Source: Seongchinamella unica (GTDB lineage: Bacteria; Pseudomonadota; Gammaproteobacteria; Pseudomonadales; Halieaceae). Taken from it: a stretch of 64,000 nt of DNA. A model generated the notes under the pieces. That model did no database searches. It saw only the letters and a list, made by a program, of their open reading frames with translations, and was not told the origin of the DNA. Position 1 is the stretch's first letter. The number at the start of each line of letters is the position of its first letter. Positions 37,010 through 45,549 of this stretch are shown here, one piece after another. A program made the translations under genes and the position numbers. The stretch is from NCBI RefSeq assembly GCF_004354085.1, contig NZ_SMSE01000004.1, positions 248,001 through 312,000 on the forward strand, read 5' to 3'.

Positions 37010-37932
37010 GGGGTCTCCAACGCCGGCCTTTCGATAAGGCGGCGCTGCTTGCGCGCCTGTCTCAGGTTATCAACGGTTACAATCATCAAGCCCGTCCACA
37101 CCAGCGTGAACGCGAGCAGCTGCGCCAGTGAAAACGGCTCTGCAAAGACCAGCACGGCCACCAACAGCTGCGCCGTCGGACCGATGTAGAACACCAGCCC
37201 GAGAGCTGTGAGCGGCAGCAAGCGGCTGGCCGCCACATAGGTTATCAGGGGAATGGCGGTAATAGCACCCGCGCCCAGCAACACCAGGTCCACCTCCAGT
37301 CCGTACTGGCCCAAACCGGCGCCATCACGGTAGATCAACCAGGCCAGTGAAAACGGTGACATCAGCAGGGTTTCGATAAACAGGCCCTCCAGCGACTCCA
37401 CCGTGACCTTTTTGCGAATCGCGCCGTAGAGGCCAAAAGAAAGGGGTAATGCCAGGGCCACCCAGGGCAGGCCGCCGTAATACACCAGTTGTAACAATAC
37501 CGCCACCAGGGCGCAGCCAATCGCGATTTTTTGCGCGGTGCCCACGGTTTCACCGAACAGCGTCAGGCCGATAAGCACATTGACCAGCGGCAGTAAAAAA
37601 TAGCCCAGCGACGCTTCAGTGGCCTGGTCATTGCTGATAGCCCAAAGGAAGATCAACCAGTTCACCGCACCGAAGCCGGCCGCCAGCGCCATAACCGCCA
37701 CCGTTCGAGGCTGTTTCAGCAACAACAGCGCGCCGCGCAGGCGACCGCTGAACAGCAACACCAGGCAGACAAAGGGCAGTGACCAGAACGCCCGATGCGC
37801 TAGTACGTCCTCTGGCGGCACTGGCTCGGCTCGCACCCAATACAGCGCTGCAAACCCCCAGATGAGGTAGGCGGTCACGCCCAGCAGGGTACCGCGCTGT
37901 TGTGGGCTTGAAGCTCCCCAGAGCAATGGCAT
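37006..37932 (-). CDS. rarD: RarD-type EamA transporter
   Basis: A 308-residue inner-membrane protein with ten hydrophobic segments, of the RarD branch of the drug/metabolite superfamily. It opens GTLLGVTAYLIWGFAALYW and has NWLIFLWAISNDQATEASLGYFLLPLVNVLIG, a segment typical of RarD. The ATG at 37932, two bases after the TSUP gene stop and after GGAAG, gives the family's usual length. Substrate unknown. Confidence 0.9.
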   Translation of the reverse strand: MPLLWGASSPQQRGTLLGVTAYLIWGFAALYWVRAEPVPPEDVLAHRAFWSLPFVCLVLLFSGRLRGALLLLKQPRTVAVMALAAGFGAVNWLIFLWAISNDQATEASLGYFLLPLVNVLIGLTLFGETVGTAQKIAIGCALVAVLLQLVYYGGLPWVALALPLSFGLYGAIRKKVTVESLEGLFIETLLMSPFSLAWLIYRDGAGLGQYGLEVDLVLLGAGAITAIPLITYVAASRLLPLTALGLVFYIGPTAQLLVAVLVFAEPFSLAQLLAFTLVWTGLMIVTVDNLRQARKQRRLIERPALETP

Positions 37933-37934
37933 CG

Positions 37935-38702
37935 TCAGCTTCCGTAGAAAGGCAGGACAATCATACGCATCGCAAGCAGTGTTACCAGCCACTTGAACCA
38001 GCGCTGGAAGTCCATCTCGGGGACTCTTCGCCGCAGTCGGGTTCCCGCCCAGGAGCCAGCGGTCACGGCGGCTATCATCGACAGCAGGAGGGGCCACCAG
38101 GGGCCGAAACTGAAGCCGAGCACCACGAAAGCGGCAAGGCGCATGACATGACTGAGACTCATATACATCGCCGTGTTCACCACCAGCCAGTCTCGTTGGG
38201 CATTGCGCCGGAGTAGCACCGCCGCTCCCAGCGGGCCGGTGGCGCCGGCCAGCATGCCCAGGCTGGTCTGGTAAAAGCCCAGCCCCAGCAGGGCCAGCTG
38301 CCCCCCGCCCCGGACCTGGGGTAGCGGCAGCCAGGTCAACAACAGGATTAACAGGCCAATCACCAGCGGCAGCCACTGCAGGTCCAAACTGGCGTATATT
38401 TCCCCGCCCAGCAGTGCACCCAGCAAGGCGCCCAGCGCTATGGCCGGCAGTATGTCCCACTGGATGTGTTGCCAGCCAAAGCCGGCGCGGCTGAGGTTAC
38501 TGGCGAGCTGGGTAGCAGCGTGCAGGGGAAAAATAGCCTGCACTGGCACCAGCCCCGGCATGGCGGCGATTAACAGCACGCCGCCCCCCATGCCCATCAC
38601 CCCCGCCAGCGCAGAGGTAAAAAAGGCTATCGGTACCAGCGCGAACTCAGCGCTTATGATCGTCAAATCGTAGCAGGGCTGCGCCTGTCCTGTGGCTGTC
38701 AA
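37935..38702 (-). CDS. TSUP (TauE/SafE) permease
   Basis: A 255-residue inner-membrane protein with about eight spans, of the sulphite-exporter-like TSUP family. Conserved features are GVMGMGGGVLLIAAMPGLVPVQ near residue 36 and the repeat-like LGMLAGATGPLGAAVLL near residue 150. It starts with TTG at 38702 after a good GAGAGG site. It is the first gene of a three-gene unit with rarD and the lipoprotein. Transport of a sulphur or organic anion is only a family-level inference. Confidence 0.85.
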   Translation of the reverse strand: MTATGQAQPCYDLTIISAEFALVPIAFFTSALAGVMGMGGGVLLIAAMPGLVPVQAIFPLHAATQLASNLSRAGFGWQHIQWDILPAIALGALLGALLGGEIYASLDLQWLPLVIGLLILLLTWLPLPQVRGGGQLALLGLGFYQTSLGMLAGATGPLGAAVLLRRNAQRDWLVVNTAMYMSLSHVMRLAAFVVLGFSFGPWWPLLLSMIAAVTAGSWAGTRLRRRVPEMDFQRWFKWLVTLLAMRMIVLPFYGS

Positions 38703-38823
38703 TGGTGCCTCTCACTGAACCCCAAACCCCTGCGCAGGTCAACAATTTAACCCAATACGGGGGCCGATAGTGACCAGGACAGCCCGCTGCTCAAACCCCT
38801 GAGCCGCCTGCCGGCGCGGCGTG

Positions 38824-39621
38824 CTAACCCATGCCCCCCCAGGCCCGGGGCATTTGCATATTGAGACGCTCCAGTCCGCCATTAATGCCAAGAATATCGC
38901 CAGTGACATAGGACGCTGCCGGGGAGCACAGGTACAGGGCTCCCAGGGCAATATCCTCCACCTCGCCAAGGCGTCCCATGGGGGTCAGGTCCACCATGGT
39001 CTGCTCTACCTCGGGGGTCAACACAGTGTTCAGGGCGTCGGTCCGGGTCGAACCCACTGCAATGGCGTTCACCCGCACCCGCGGTGCAAATTCTTGCGCC
39101 AACTCCCGGGTGAGCAGAGAGAGCGCCCCCTTGGCGGTGCCATAGGCAGAGAAACAGGGGGTAGGTTTATGGCCCGCGACGGACGAGATGTTGAGAATAC
39201 AGCCCTCCCCGTGTGCTGCCAGGTGCGGCGCACACAGCCGGGACAGTTCAAACGCGGTGGTTACGTTGAAGCGCAGTGCCGCCTCGAATTCCCTGGCGCT
39301 GGTTTGCAGCATGGGTTTGGGCGGAAAACCGCCGGCGTTATTGACCAGGATATCGATGCGCCCGAAGCGATCCATGGTCTGCTTTACCAGCGCCTGCAGT
39401 TGCTCAAAGTCGAGTACATCGGTGGCAACAACCAGGATATCGCCACCGAGTGAGGCAAGCTCTTGAGCCAACGCCTGCAGGTCGCTCTCGGTGCGAGCCG
39501 CCAGCACCAGGCTGGCCCCGGCCTCGGCAAAACCGCGAGCAATACCGGCCCCGATTCCCTTGCCGGCGCCGGTAATTATCGCCACCCTGCCCTGCAGGCT
39601 GAATCTGTCCATTAGTGCCAT
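38824..39621 (-). CDS. SDR family oxidoreductase
   Basis: A 265-residue classical short-chain dehydrogenase: TGAGKGIGAGIARGF near residue 18, AARTES after beta-2 (suits NADP), NNAGG, catalytic Ser in ISSVAG, YGTAK, and a C-terminal YVTGDILGINGGL. It stops 121 bases from the TSUP start and lies 18 bases after the penicillin-acylase gene, so those two may be cotranscribed. Substrate unknown; FabG-like or steroid/alcohol dehydrogenases both fit. Confidence 0.85.
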   Translation of the reverse strand: MALMDRFSLQGRVAIITGAGKGIGAGIARGFAEAGASLVLAARTESDLQALAQELASLGGDILVVATDVLDFEQLQALVKQTMDRFGRIDILVNNAGGFPPKPMLQTSAREFEAALRFNVTTAFELSRLCAPHLAAHGEGCILNISSVAGHKPTPCFSAYGTAKGALSLLTRELAQEFAPRVRVNAIAVGSTRTDALNTVLTPEVEQTMVDLTPMGRLGEVEDIALGALYLCSPAASYVTGDILGINGGLERLNMQMPRAWGGMG

Positions 39622-39639
39622 GTTATTTCCCCGTGTCGC

Positions 39640-42111
39640 TTATTCCCGCAGTTCCAGTGTCTCGCCGCTGCGTGCCGCCTCGATATCGGACTCGCAGTAG
39701 GGCATATCAACCCACGCCTTACGGGAGTACAACTCACTCTGGTCACCATGGTTTGGTGACTCGGGGTTGATGGATTGCGAGGTGGTGATAATTGCCTCGG
39801 CAAGGGGACATTCGCTTTCATCCCAGGTCACCGTCTGGATGTAGGAGTTGCCAGCGCGGATATTGCGATAGCCGCCCTGATCCAACCCGGCGCTGATCGC
39901 CCCGAACACGCCCATACTGCCGCTGCCCCCATGAATCGGCACATCGACCCCGTTGCGCGGCAGCACCTGGACTTCGCCCCAGGGCGCGGCCAGCGGCACC
40001 CCAGCGGCGTCGAGCGCGGCGACCGCGGTCGCCAGTGCGGTGCTAATCCGCACGGCGTTACCTTCCGCCGCGATATCGAAACCACGGGGAGTCTGCAGGG
40101 GCCGCTGCGGGTCAAAGTCCTCCCGCCACAGTGACTGGTCGGTAATCGCGTTTTCAAACGGGCTGCCGCCTACAGAGATCGCTTTCCAGAACTCGGTAAA
40201 CACCTGGGTCCCGCGGCTGTCTACCTCGGCGCGACGATCCCAGTCAGCGAGCACGGCGCAGGCCCGCAGTGCATCGACCTTCGCCTCATCCAGCGTTGCA
40301 CAAAACTCAAGCACGTCATCCAGTACCAGTTCCGCTCCCCACACCCGGTTGGCATACATGAGCTGCTGCAGGCTGGCCAGGGTAAACCCCGGGCTGGGGT
40401 CAAAGCCGTCCGCACCCGCCAGCCGTTCGGCCACCATGGCGTGGTTGATCTGGGTGCGCAGGTTCTGCTGCCTGCCCTCATGGCCGACAAAACCCATGGT
40501 GCTGGGAAACCCTTCCAGAGGCTGCGCCGGGTCGGTCAACCAGTAGCTGTCGTTGCTGTTGGCGGCATAATTACGGGTAAAGAAACTGGGCAGGCTGGAG
40601 AAACCGAACAGGCCCGAGTCCTCCGGGGCATCGCTATCCACACCCCACTGACACTCACTGCGGTCACCGTCGAGAACAATAATGGCGGCGTTGGTCAGGG
40701 CACGGACCACGGTATTAATACCGGTGACACAATCAGCCATCTTCGCTTCGGTCACATGGGGTATGGCCGAAACCTCGCCGTAAAAGGCCTCACCGTGGCG
40801 ATCAGCGGCCAGGGAATGAAACAGCGGATTGCCGATTACCTTGAGGGCCTCGGCAAATTCGCCGACATTCGCGGCCTTGCCGATATTGACCCACATCTCG
40901 ATGCCGCGCAGGTTGTCCAGGTTGGCGTCGCGCAGCGCATACACCGTACCGCGGGCGGTGGGCCAGCCGGAGAACAGGTCAACGAAATCGGGGGCAATGG
41001 CCGCCGCTGTGGCAGCGAGGCTGACAATCAGACCATGTTCCCAGTGATAGAAGGTGTGTTCACGCTCCTCCATCGAACCATCGGGCCTGGCCACCCTGAT
41101 GCGAACCGTCTCCGGAACAATGTCCCGAAATTCCCCATCCACCTCGTACTGAAGCGGATTATCCGGATTCAGTTTCAGCTCGAAGAGGGTGAAACGATTG
41201 GCCACGCTGACGGTATGCGACCAGGCCAGGTCGCGGTTGAACCCGATGGCGACTTTGGGGAAGCCCTTGAGGGCGGCACCCATGGCGTCGTATTCGCCGG
41301 GAATGGTCAGGTGCACCTGATAAAACGAGCCCACGCCATACCAGGGTTGGTGGGGATTACCCAGCAACATGCCACTCCCCGTCTGGGTCGCATGACTGCC
41401 CAGCGCAATCGCATTGCTGCCCTTGTCATCACTGGCAAAGGCCTGCCGCATTTGTTCCGCGGTCAGCTGTGCCGAAGCGCCGGCGGCGTTACCCTCTCCC
41501 GGCCCGTTGGCATCGAGTATGGCCTGACGAACAATGCCCTGGTCGGTACTGCCCTGCAACTGGATGCGGCGAAAGTATTTCCACAGGTCGATGGCCTGGA
41601 TCTCGCGCACCCAGTGGGCGCCGCGACAATCGGGATCGGTGTCGGGCAGGTTATCAACGCCGGTTTCACGGAGGTAGCGGTTGTAGCCGGCTGCGTAGCC
41701 CTCCACCAGTTCCAGAATGTATTCCGGTTGCTGGCTGAGGTAGCGCTCCCGCAATTGCCCTTCGCTGTTATTATTGACCAGGCTGAAGATAAAGTCGGTA
41801 TCCTCACTGCCCTGCGCCTCGCCGAAAAACTCCAGCGACTGGCCGCTGGCGCGAATGATCTCGGTGATCAACATGCAGTAGTTATCCTGGGCAAAGGCAT
41901 AGCCGTGACCATATCCCAGACTGCCCCAATCCTCCGCCACGATGTGCGGAATACCATATTCGGTGCGGGTCAGTGTTGCCTGGTAAGTGAAGTCTTCCGG
42001 CGCCTCGGGGTCGGGAGTGACCGGCGGGGCGGGACGGGAATGACCACTGTCACCGCAGCCGGCAAGCAACAGAGGTAGAACAAGAAAGGCCGCCGCAACT
42101 ATCGTTTTCAT
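39640..42111 (-). CDS. Penicillin-acylase-family lipoprotein
   Basis: An 823-residue Ntn-hydrolase. A lipoprotein signal ends at LLLAGC (Cys19). The alpha part (about 40-231) contains TRTEYGIPHIVAEDWGSLGYGHGYAFAQDN. The self-cleavage site and N-terminal nucleophile are Gly231-Ser232 in DDKGSNAIALGS, followed by GNPHQPWYGVGSFYQVHL and the RDLAWSHTVS motif. This group includes N-acyl-homoserine-lactone acylases (PvdQ, QuiP) as well as beta-lactam acylases; the actual amide substrate cannot be told. The lipid anchor suggests it works in the periplasm or at the outer membrane. Confidence 0.9.
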   Translation of the reverse strand: MKTIVAAAFLVLPLLLAGCGDSGHSRPAPPVTPDPEAPEDFTYQATLTRTEYGIPHIVAEDWGSLGYGHGYAFAQDNYCMLITEIIRASGQSLEFFGEAQGSEDTDFIFSLVNNNSEGQLRERYLSQQPEYILELVEGYAAGYNRYLRETGVDNLPDTDPDCRGAHWVREIQAIDLWKYFRRIQLQGSTDQGIVRQAILDANGPGEGNAAGASAQLTAEQMRQAFASDDKGSNAIALGSHATQTGSGMLLGNPHQPWYGVGSFYQVHLTIPGEYDAMGAALKGFPKVAIGFNRDLAWSHTVSVANRFTLFELKLNPDNPLQYEVDGEFRDIVPETVRIRVARPDGSMEEREHTFYHWEHGLIVSLAATAAAIAPDFVDLFSGWPTARGTVYALRDANLDNLRGIEMWVNIGKAANVGEFAEALKVIGNPLFHSLAADRHGEAFYGEVSAIPHVTEAKMADCVTGINTVVRALTNAAIIVLDGDRSECQWGVDSDAPEDSGLFGFSSLPSFFTRNYAANSNDSYWLTDPAQPLEGFPSTMGFVGHEGRQQNLRTQINHAMVAERLAGADGFDPSPGFTLASLQQLMYANRVWGAELVLDDVLEFCATLDEAKVDALRACAVLADWDRRAEVDSRGTQVFTEFWKAISVGGSPFENAITDQSLWREDFDPQRPLQTPRGFDIAAEGNAVRISTALATAVAALDAAGVPLAAPWGEVQVLPRNGVDVPIHGGSGSMGVFGAISAGLDQGGYRNIRAGNSYIQTVTWDESECPLAEAIITTSQSINPESPNHGDQSELYSRKAWVDMPYCESDIEAARSGETLELRE

Positions 42112-42138
42112 TATTCGGGTCTCTCGCCAGGGGCTTTG

Positions 42139-42153
42139 TGATGAGCCTCATCA
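42139..42153. promoter_or_regulatory. 15-base palindrome in the acylase/ABM divergent region
   Basis: TGATGAG-C-CTCATCA is a perfect palindrome 28 bases before the acylase start and 79 bases before the ABM-protein start, a good shape for a dimeric repressor site. The cognate regulator is unknown. Confidence 0.45.
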
Positions 42154-42231
42154 TACGTAAACACCTCGCCGGAAATCTACACAAGGGGAATTCACTGCCT
42201 TCCCGGCGGCGCAACAGGCTATACTGATGCC

Positions 42232-42540
42232 ATGCATTTTATTTTCGAAGTCCACATGAAACCCGGCTATCCGCCGGAGCGCTATGCCCAGGCGTGGGTG
42301 AAGGCCAGCGAACTGATCCAGCAGGCGCCGGGTGCCCTGGGTACCCGGCTGCATCGCAAAATCGGCGAGCCCAACGTGCTGCTGGCTATCGCGACCTGGG
42401 AGTCGAAAGCGGCTCGCGACGCGATGGAAGCGACACCGGACCAGCAGGTGGCGGACATCATTCGCGAGCAGGCCCAGTTTGTGGAAGTCAAAGTCATCGG
42501 CGAGTACGAAGCGCCCGAATGGGAAGTGGTCATCCGCTAA
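42232..42540 (+). CDS. Antibiotic-biosynthesis-monooxygenase (ABM)-fold protein
   Basis: A 102-residue dimeric alpha+beta-barrel-type protein: EVHMKPGYPPERYAQAWVKASELIQQAPGALGTRLHR, then LLAIATWESKAARDAM, the usual ABM layout of strand-helix-strand with a WES motif. Such proteins act as small monooxygenases, haem-degrading or sensing proteins. The next gene begins two bases after its stop, so it may work with that LLM flavoprotein. TATACT at 42220-42225 ends only six bases before the ATG, and no clear ribosome site is seen, so the message could be leaderless. Confidence 0.75.
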   Translation: MHFIFEVHMKPGYPPERYAQAWVKASELIQQAPGALGTRLHRKIGEPNVLLAIATWESKAARDAMEATPDQQVADIIREQAQFVEVKVIGEYEAPEWEVVIR

Positions 42541-42541
42541 C

Positions 42542-43522
42542 ATGCAGCTGTCTGTACTGGACCAGTCCCTGGCACGCCGTCCCGAGGAAGCCCCCGTTGC
42601 GCTGCAGGAAACCCTGCAGATGGCCCGGTGGTGCGAACAGCTGGGCTACGGGCGCTTCTGGGTGTCTGAACATCACGCTTTCCCCTCGGTGGCCGGCAGC
42701 GCGCCCGAGGTACTGCTGGCAGCCATCGGAGCTGCCACCGACACCATACGTATTGGCTCCGGCGGAATCATGTTACCCCACTACAGCCCCTACAAGGTCG
42801 CCGAGGTTTTTTCGTTGCTCGCCAATCTTTACCCGGGGCGGGTGGATCTGGGCATTGGTCGTGCCCCGGGGGCGGACATGTCCACCGCCGTTGCGCTGGC
42901 CCCCGACGGCCACCCACGATTCGACAGGTTTCCGGAATTGACAGCCCGGCTGGGCGAGTATCTGTGGCAGGACAGTACCCAGCCCCTGGTCAGTCCGAAG
43001 CCGCCCCCCGGAATCCCCCTCTGGATGCTGGGCTCGAGCCCGGACAGCGCAGTGCTGGCGGCGAGGCTGGGACTACCCTATAACCTGGGCCTGTTTATCA
43101 ACCCCCAGGCAGATCCCCGACTGATAGCTCACTACAAACGGCATTTCCAGCCCAGTGACCTGCAGCCGGCGCCGCATGCCATCCTCACCCTGAGTGTATT
43201 TTGTGCCGACGATGAAGACAGGGCGCGGGCACTATTGCTGGCCCACGACCTCAACCTTTTCCGGTTTTTCAGCGGCGAGACCACCGGCAAATCCCTGACT
43301 CCGGAAGAGGCCGTCGCCTACCCCCTGGGCCCCCGGGAAAGTGCTTTTATCCGCAGTCGGGCGCAAAGCCGGGCAGTGGGAACACCGGACCAGGTGTGGC
43401 AGCAGTTGCGGGAACTGGCCGCCGCCCACGACGCCGACGAAGTTATGGCGGTGACCAATATGTATTACTTTGAGGACCGAAAGCGCTCCTTCGAACTGCT
43501 GATTCGCCACCGGCCGGACTGA
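42542..43522 (+). CDS. LLM-class flavin-dependent oxidoreductase
   Basis: A 326-residue luciferase-like TIM barrel: QLSVLDQSL at the N-terminus, WVSEHHAFPSVAGSAPEVLLAAIGAATDTIRIGSGGIMLPHYSPYKVAEVF, and LYPGRVDLGIGRAPG. This matches the FMN-using alkanal-monooxygenase-like group (MsnO8/YhbW-like). Because the same window encodes F420 synthesis, F420 use is conceivable, but the SEHH segment is more typical of FMN enzymes. The chosen ATG follows the ABM gene by one base. Confidence 0.85.
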   Translation: MQLSVLDQSLARRPEEAPVALQETLQMARWCEQLGYGRFWVSEHHAFPSVAGSAPEVLLAAIGAATDTIRIGSGGIMLPHYSPYKVAEVFSLLANLYPGRVDLGIGRAPGADMSTAVALAPDGHPRFDRFPELTARLGEYLWQDSTQPLVSPKPPPGIPLWMLGSSPDSAVLAARLGLPYNLGLFINPQADPRLIAHYKRHFQPSDLQPAPHAILTLSVFCADDEDRARALLLAHDLNLFRFFSGETTGKSLTPEEAVAYPLGPRESAFIRSRAQSRAVGTPDQVWQQLRELAAAHDADEVMAVTNMYYFEDRKRSFELLIRHRPD

Positions 43523-43604
43523 AACCTGCGGGCCATTTCAGCAATCAATGGCGGAAGACGGCACACCCCGCGGTTGAAACCCGTACAATGGCAGGTCGAT
43601 GCCT

Positions 43605-43630
43605 GTCGATAGCGGTACGCTAATATCGAC
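43605..43630. promoter_or_regulatory. Inverted repeat before the AraC-type gene
   Basis: GTCGATA and TATCGAC, perfect seven-base arms twelve bases apart, lie 61 bases upstream of the regulator at 43691. This could be an autoregulatory site; it is a visual find only. Confidence 0.3.
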
Positions 43631-43690
43631 ATTGCCCTGACTTGAATCTACTCTCTGGATATACGATAGCGGTGAACAAAAAATAACCAG

Positions 43691-44713
43691 ATGGCCAGCG
43701 TCTCTACCCATCACTTTCTCGCGGTCATGCGCGGAGCCCAGCTCAAAGGCTGGTCACGCCAGAACCTGTTGCTGGAGGCCGGTATTCCCGACCAGGTCGA
43801 CTACTGCGCCGAGCAGCGTTTTACCATTCACCAGATGACCCGCCTCACCAGGACTATCTGGCGGGTGCTGGATGACGAGTTTATGGGATTCACCAAACAC
43901 CCCTGTAAATCCGGCGCTTTTTCCTTCGCCCTGCAAACCATGAGAAAGTCGCACAACCTGCACGACGCCCTCCTCACCGGGTTTGAATTCTATCGCCTGG
44001 CGGCGGACGACATCGCGACACAACTCATTGTGGAGGACGATATCGCCACTATCGACATCCGCTTCGCCTATCCGGAGTTCGACCCCCAGCACTATTTCGA
44101 AGAATTCTGGATGGTAATCTGGCACCGGCTTATCAGCTGGCTGTCCGGTGTACGTATTCCGCTACGGCACGTGAGATTCAGGCAGCAACAGCCTGCCTAT
44201 AAAAAAGAACTGCACTATATGTTTCCGGGCAAGCACGACTATGGCTGCGAAACCAGCCAACTGGAGTTCGATGCGAAATATCTCGCCCTGCCGCTTGTCC
44301 GCAGCCAGAAGGAGACGGAGCTGTTTCTGGCGCGTTCGCCCTACAACCTGTTGTCCATACCGGGATCGGACGGCACCCTGCAGGGCGAGATAATGAGCCA
44401 GCTTACCCCCACTAACGCGGAGCCTCTTTGCTTCCCCGATATCGAGGAACTGGCCCGCACACTGAATGTCAGCGGCACCACATTGCGCCGGCGATTGCAG
44501 GAAGAGTCAACCAACTACACCGAAATCAAGACGGAACTGCGCCGGCAACTGGCGTACAAGATGCTGTCCGACGCGAAAGTTCCCATTGGCAAGGTGGCGG
44601 AAGCTGTTGGATTTTCGGAAACCAGCGCTTTTGGCCGGGCATTCAAGGAATGGAGCGGTTTCACGCCGCGTCAATACAGAAGCACCCTGCTGAATCCAGC
44701 CGGATCTTCCTGA
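43691..44713 (+). CDS. AraC-family transcription regulator
   Basis: A 340-residue regulator: N-terminal Arabinose_bd-type sensing domain (about 20-200), then an AraC DNA-binding domain (about 235-335) with LARTLNVSGTTLRRRLQEESTNYTEIKTELRRQLAYKML and GKVAEAVGFSETSAFGRAFKEWSGFTPRQYR. This subgroup commonly controls catabolic or fatty-acid genes. Neighbours give no clear target; the second such regulator in the window lies at 59072. Confidence 0.88.
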   Translation: MASVSTHHFLAVMRGAQLKGWSRQNLLLEAGIPDQVDYCAEQRFTIHQMTRLTRTIWRVLDDEFMGFTKHPCKSGAFSFALQTMRKSHNLHDALLTGFEFYRLAADDIATQLIVEDDIATIDIRFAYPEFDPQHYFEEFWMVIWHRLISWLSGVRIPLRHVRFRQQQPAYKKELHYMFPGKHDYGCETSQLEFDAKYLALPLVRSQKETELFLARSPYNLLSIPGSDGTLQGEIMSQLTPTNAEPLCFPDIEELARTLNVSGTTLRRRLQEESTNYTEIKTELRRQLAYKMLSDAKVPIGKVAEAVGFSETSAFGRAFKEWSGFTPRQYRSTLLNPAGSS

Positions 44714-44736
44714 CGCCCTCTGAGCCTGCTGACCCT

Positions 44737-45009
44737 TCAGGCGCTGTAAAGCGTAAAGGCGCCGATCAGGATAAACCCAAAACCCGCTACATAACTCAGT
44801 ACCCGCTCGCTGATGTATTCTGCCAGCAAACTACCCGCCAGAACCCCGATCGCTGAGGCGACCACTAACGCCAAAGAGGCCGCCAGAAATACCGTCATTT
44901 TGCTGACGTCTTTGTCAGCAGCAAACAACATCGTCGCCAGTTGAGTCTTGTCACCCAACTCAGCAATAAACACCGCTGTAAAAATGGTTGCGAATATTTT
45001 AATTTCCAA
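44737..45009 (-). CDS. Half-size GDT1/TMEM165 (UPF0016) membrane protein
   Basis: A 90-residue protein with three hydrophobic segments and one copy of the family signature FIAELGDKTQLATMLF (residues 14-29). Most family members (manganese or calcium exchangers) are about 190 residues with two such repeats. A single-repeat form would need to pair as a dimer or with another half; no partner gene is beside it. Manganese export is the usual bacterial role (MneA/Mnx type), unproven here. Confidence 0.85.
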   Translation of the reverse strand: MEIKIFATIFTAVFIAELGDKTQLATMLFAADKDVSKMTVFLAASLALVVASAIGVLAGSLLAEYISERVLSYVAGFGFILIGAFTLYSA

Positions 45010-45085
45010 TTTCTTCTCACTGCTGTAATAAATTGATCACTGCCTTGACGTGGACGCAGCGGCAGACGGCTCCCTGAATAGACCT

Positions 45086-45535
45086 TCAGTCTGTATTGCC
45101 ATTATCGAGACGCGCCGACCTCATGCGCTGCAGGGCATCCTGCAGGGCCGACATAACCACGGCGGTGGAGACCCCCATCATAAGAATGCCATTCAGGGAC
45201 TGCATGGGACCGAGGATCCGGTGCCTCGCTGACATCACGATATCGCCGTAACCCAGGGTCGCGAAATTGACCGCAGAGTGGTACACCGCCACCTGGAAAT
45301 CTTCAAATTCACCCAACTGTATAAACAGCGCCCCCCAGATGCAAACCTGCAGGAAGTTACCGACCACGAGCACAATCATCACGCCGCAGATTACCAGCAT
45401 CGTACTACCAAAGGACCCGCGTTCCACGGCTGCGCTGTGGCGGGCATAGGTTCGCATAGCGGCGGTAACCAGCAAGGCCTGCACGAACAGGCACCCGACC
45501 ATGACCAGCAGTCCCAGAATGACATTTTGAAACAT
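45086..45535 (-). CDS. Potassium-channel-like pore protein
   Basis: A 149-residue membrane protein with about four hydrophobic segments. A pore loop with selectivity filter TLGYGDIV lies in YHSAVNFATLGYGDIVMSARHRILGPMQSLNGILMMGVSTAVVMSAL, the ion-channel (Ion_trans_2) layout. No ligand-binding domain is attached. It is last in the five-gene operon with the AI-2E, outer-membrane factor, HlyD and DUF2955 genes, 14 bases after DUF2955. It may balance membrane potential during export, which is inference. Confidence 0.8.
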   Translation of the reverse strand: MFQNVILGLLVMVGCLFVQALLVTAAMRTYARHSAAVERGSFGSTMLVICGVMIVLVVGNFLQVCIWGALFIQLGEFEDFQVAVYHSAVNFATLGYGDIVMSARHRILGPMQSLNGILMMGVSTAVVMSALQDALQRMRSARLDNGNTD

Positions 45536-45549
45536 GTTCCCGCCTCCAT

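Noticed and set aside
42542-43522. Treating the LLM-class enzyme as an F420-dependent oxidoreductase because F420 genes are nearby.
   Set aside because: Its SEHH segment and overall pattern fit the FMN-using luciferase-like group, and the gene is 27 kb from the F420 operon.
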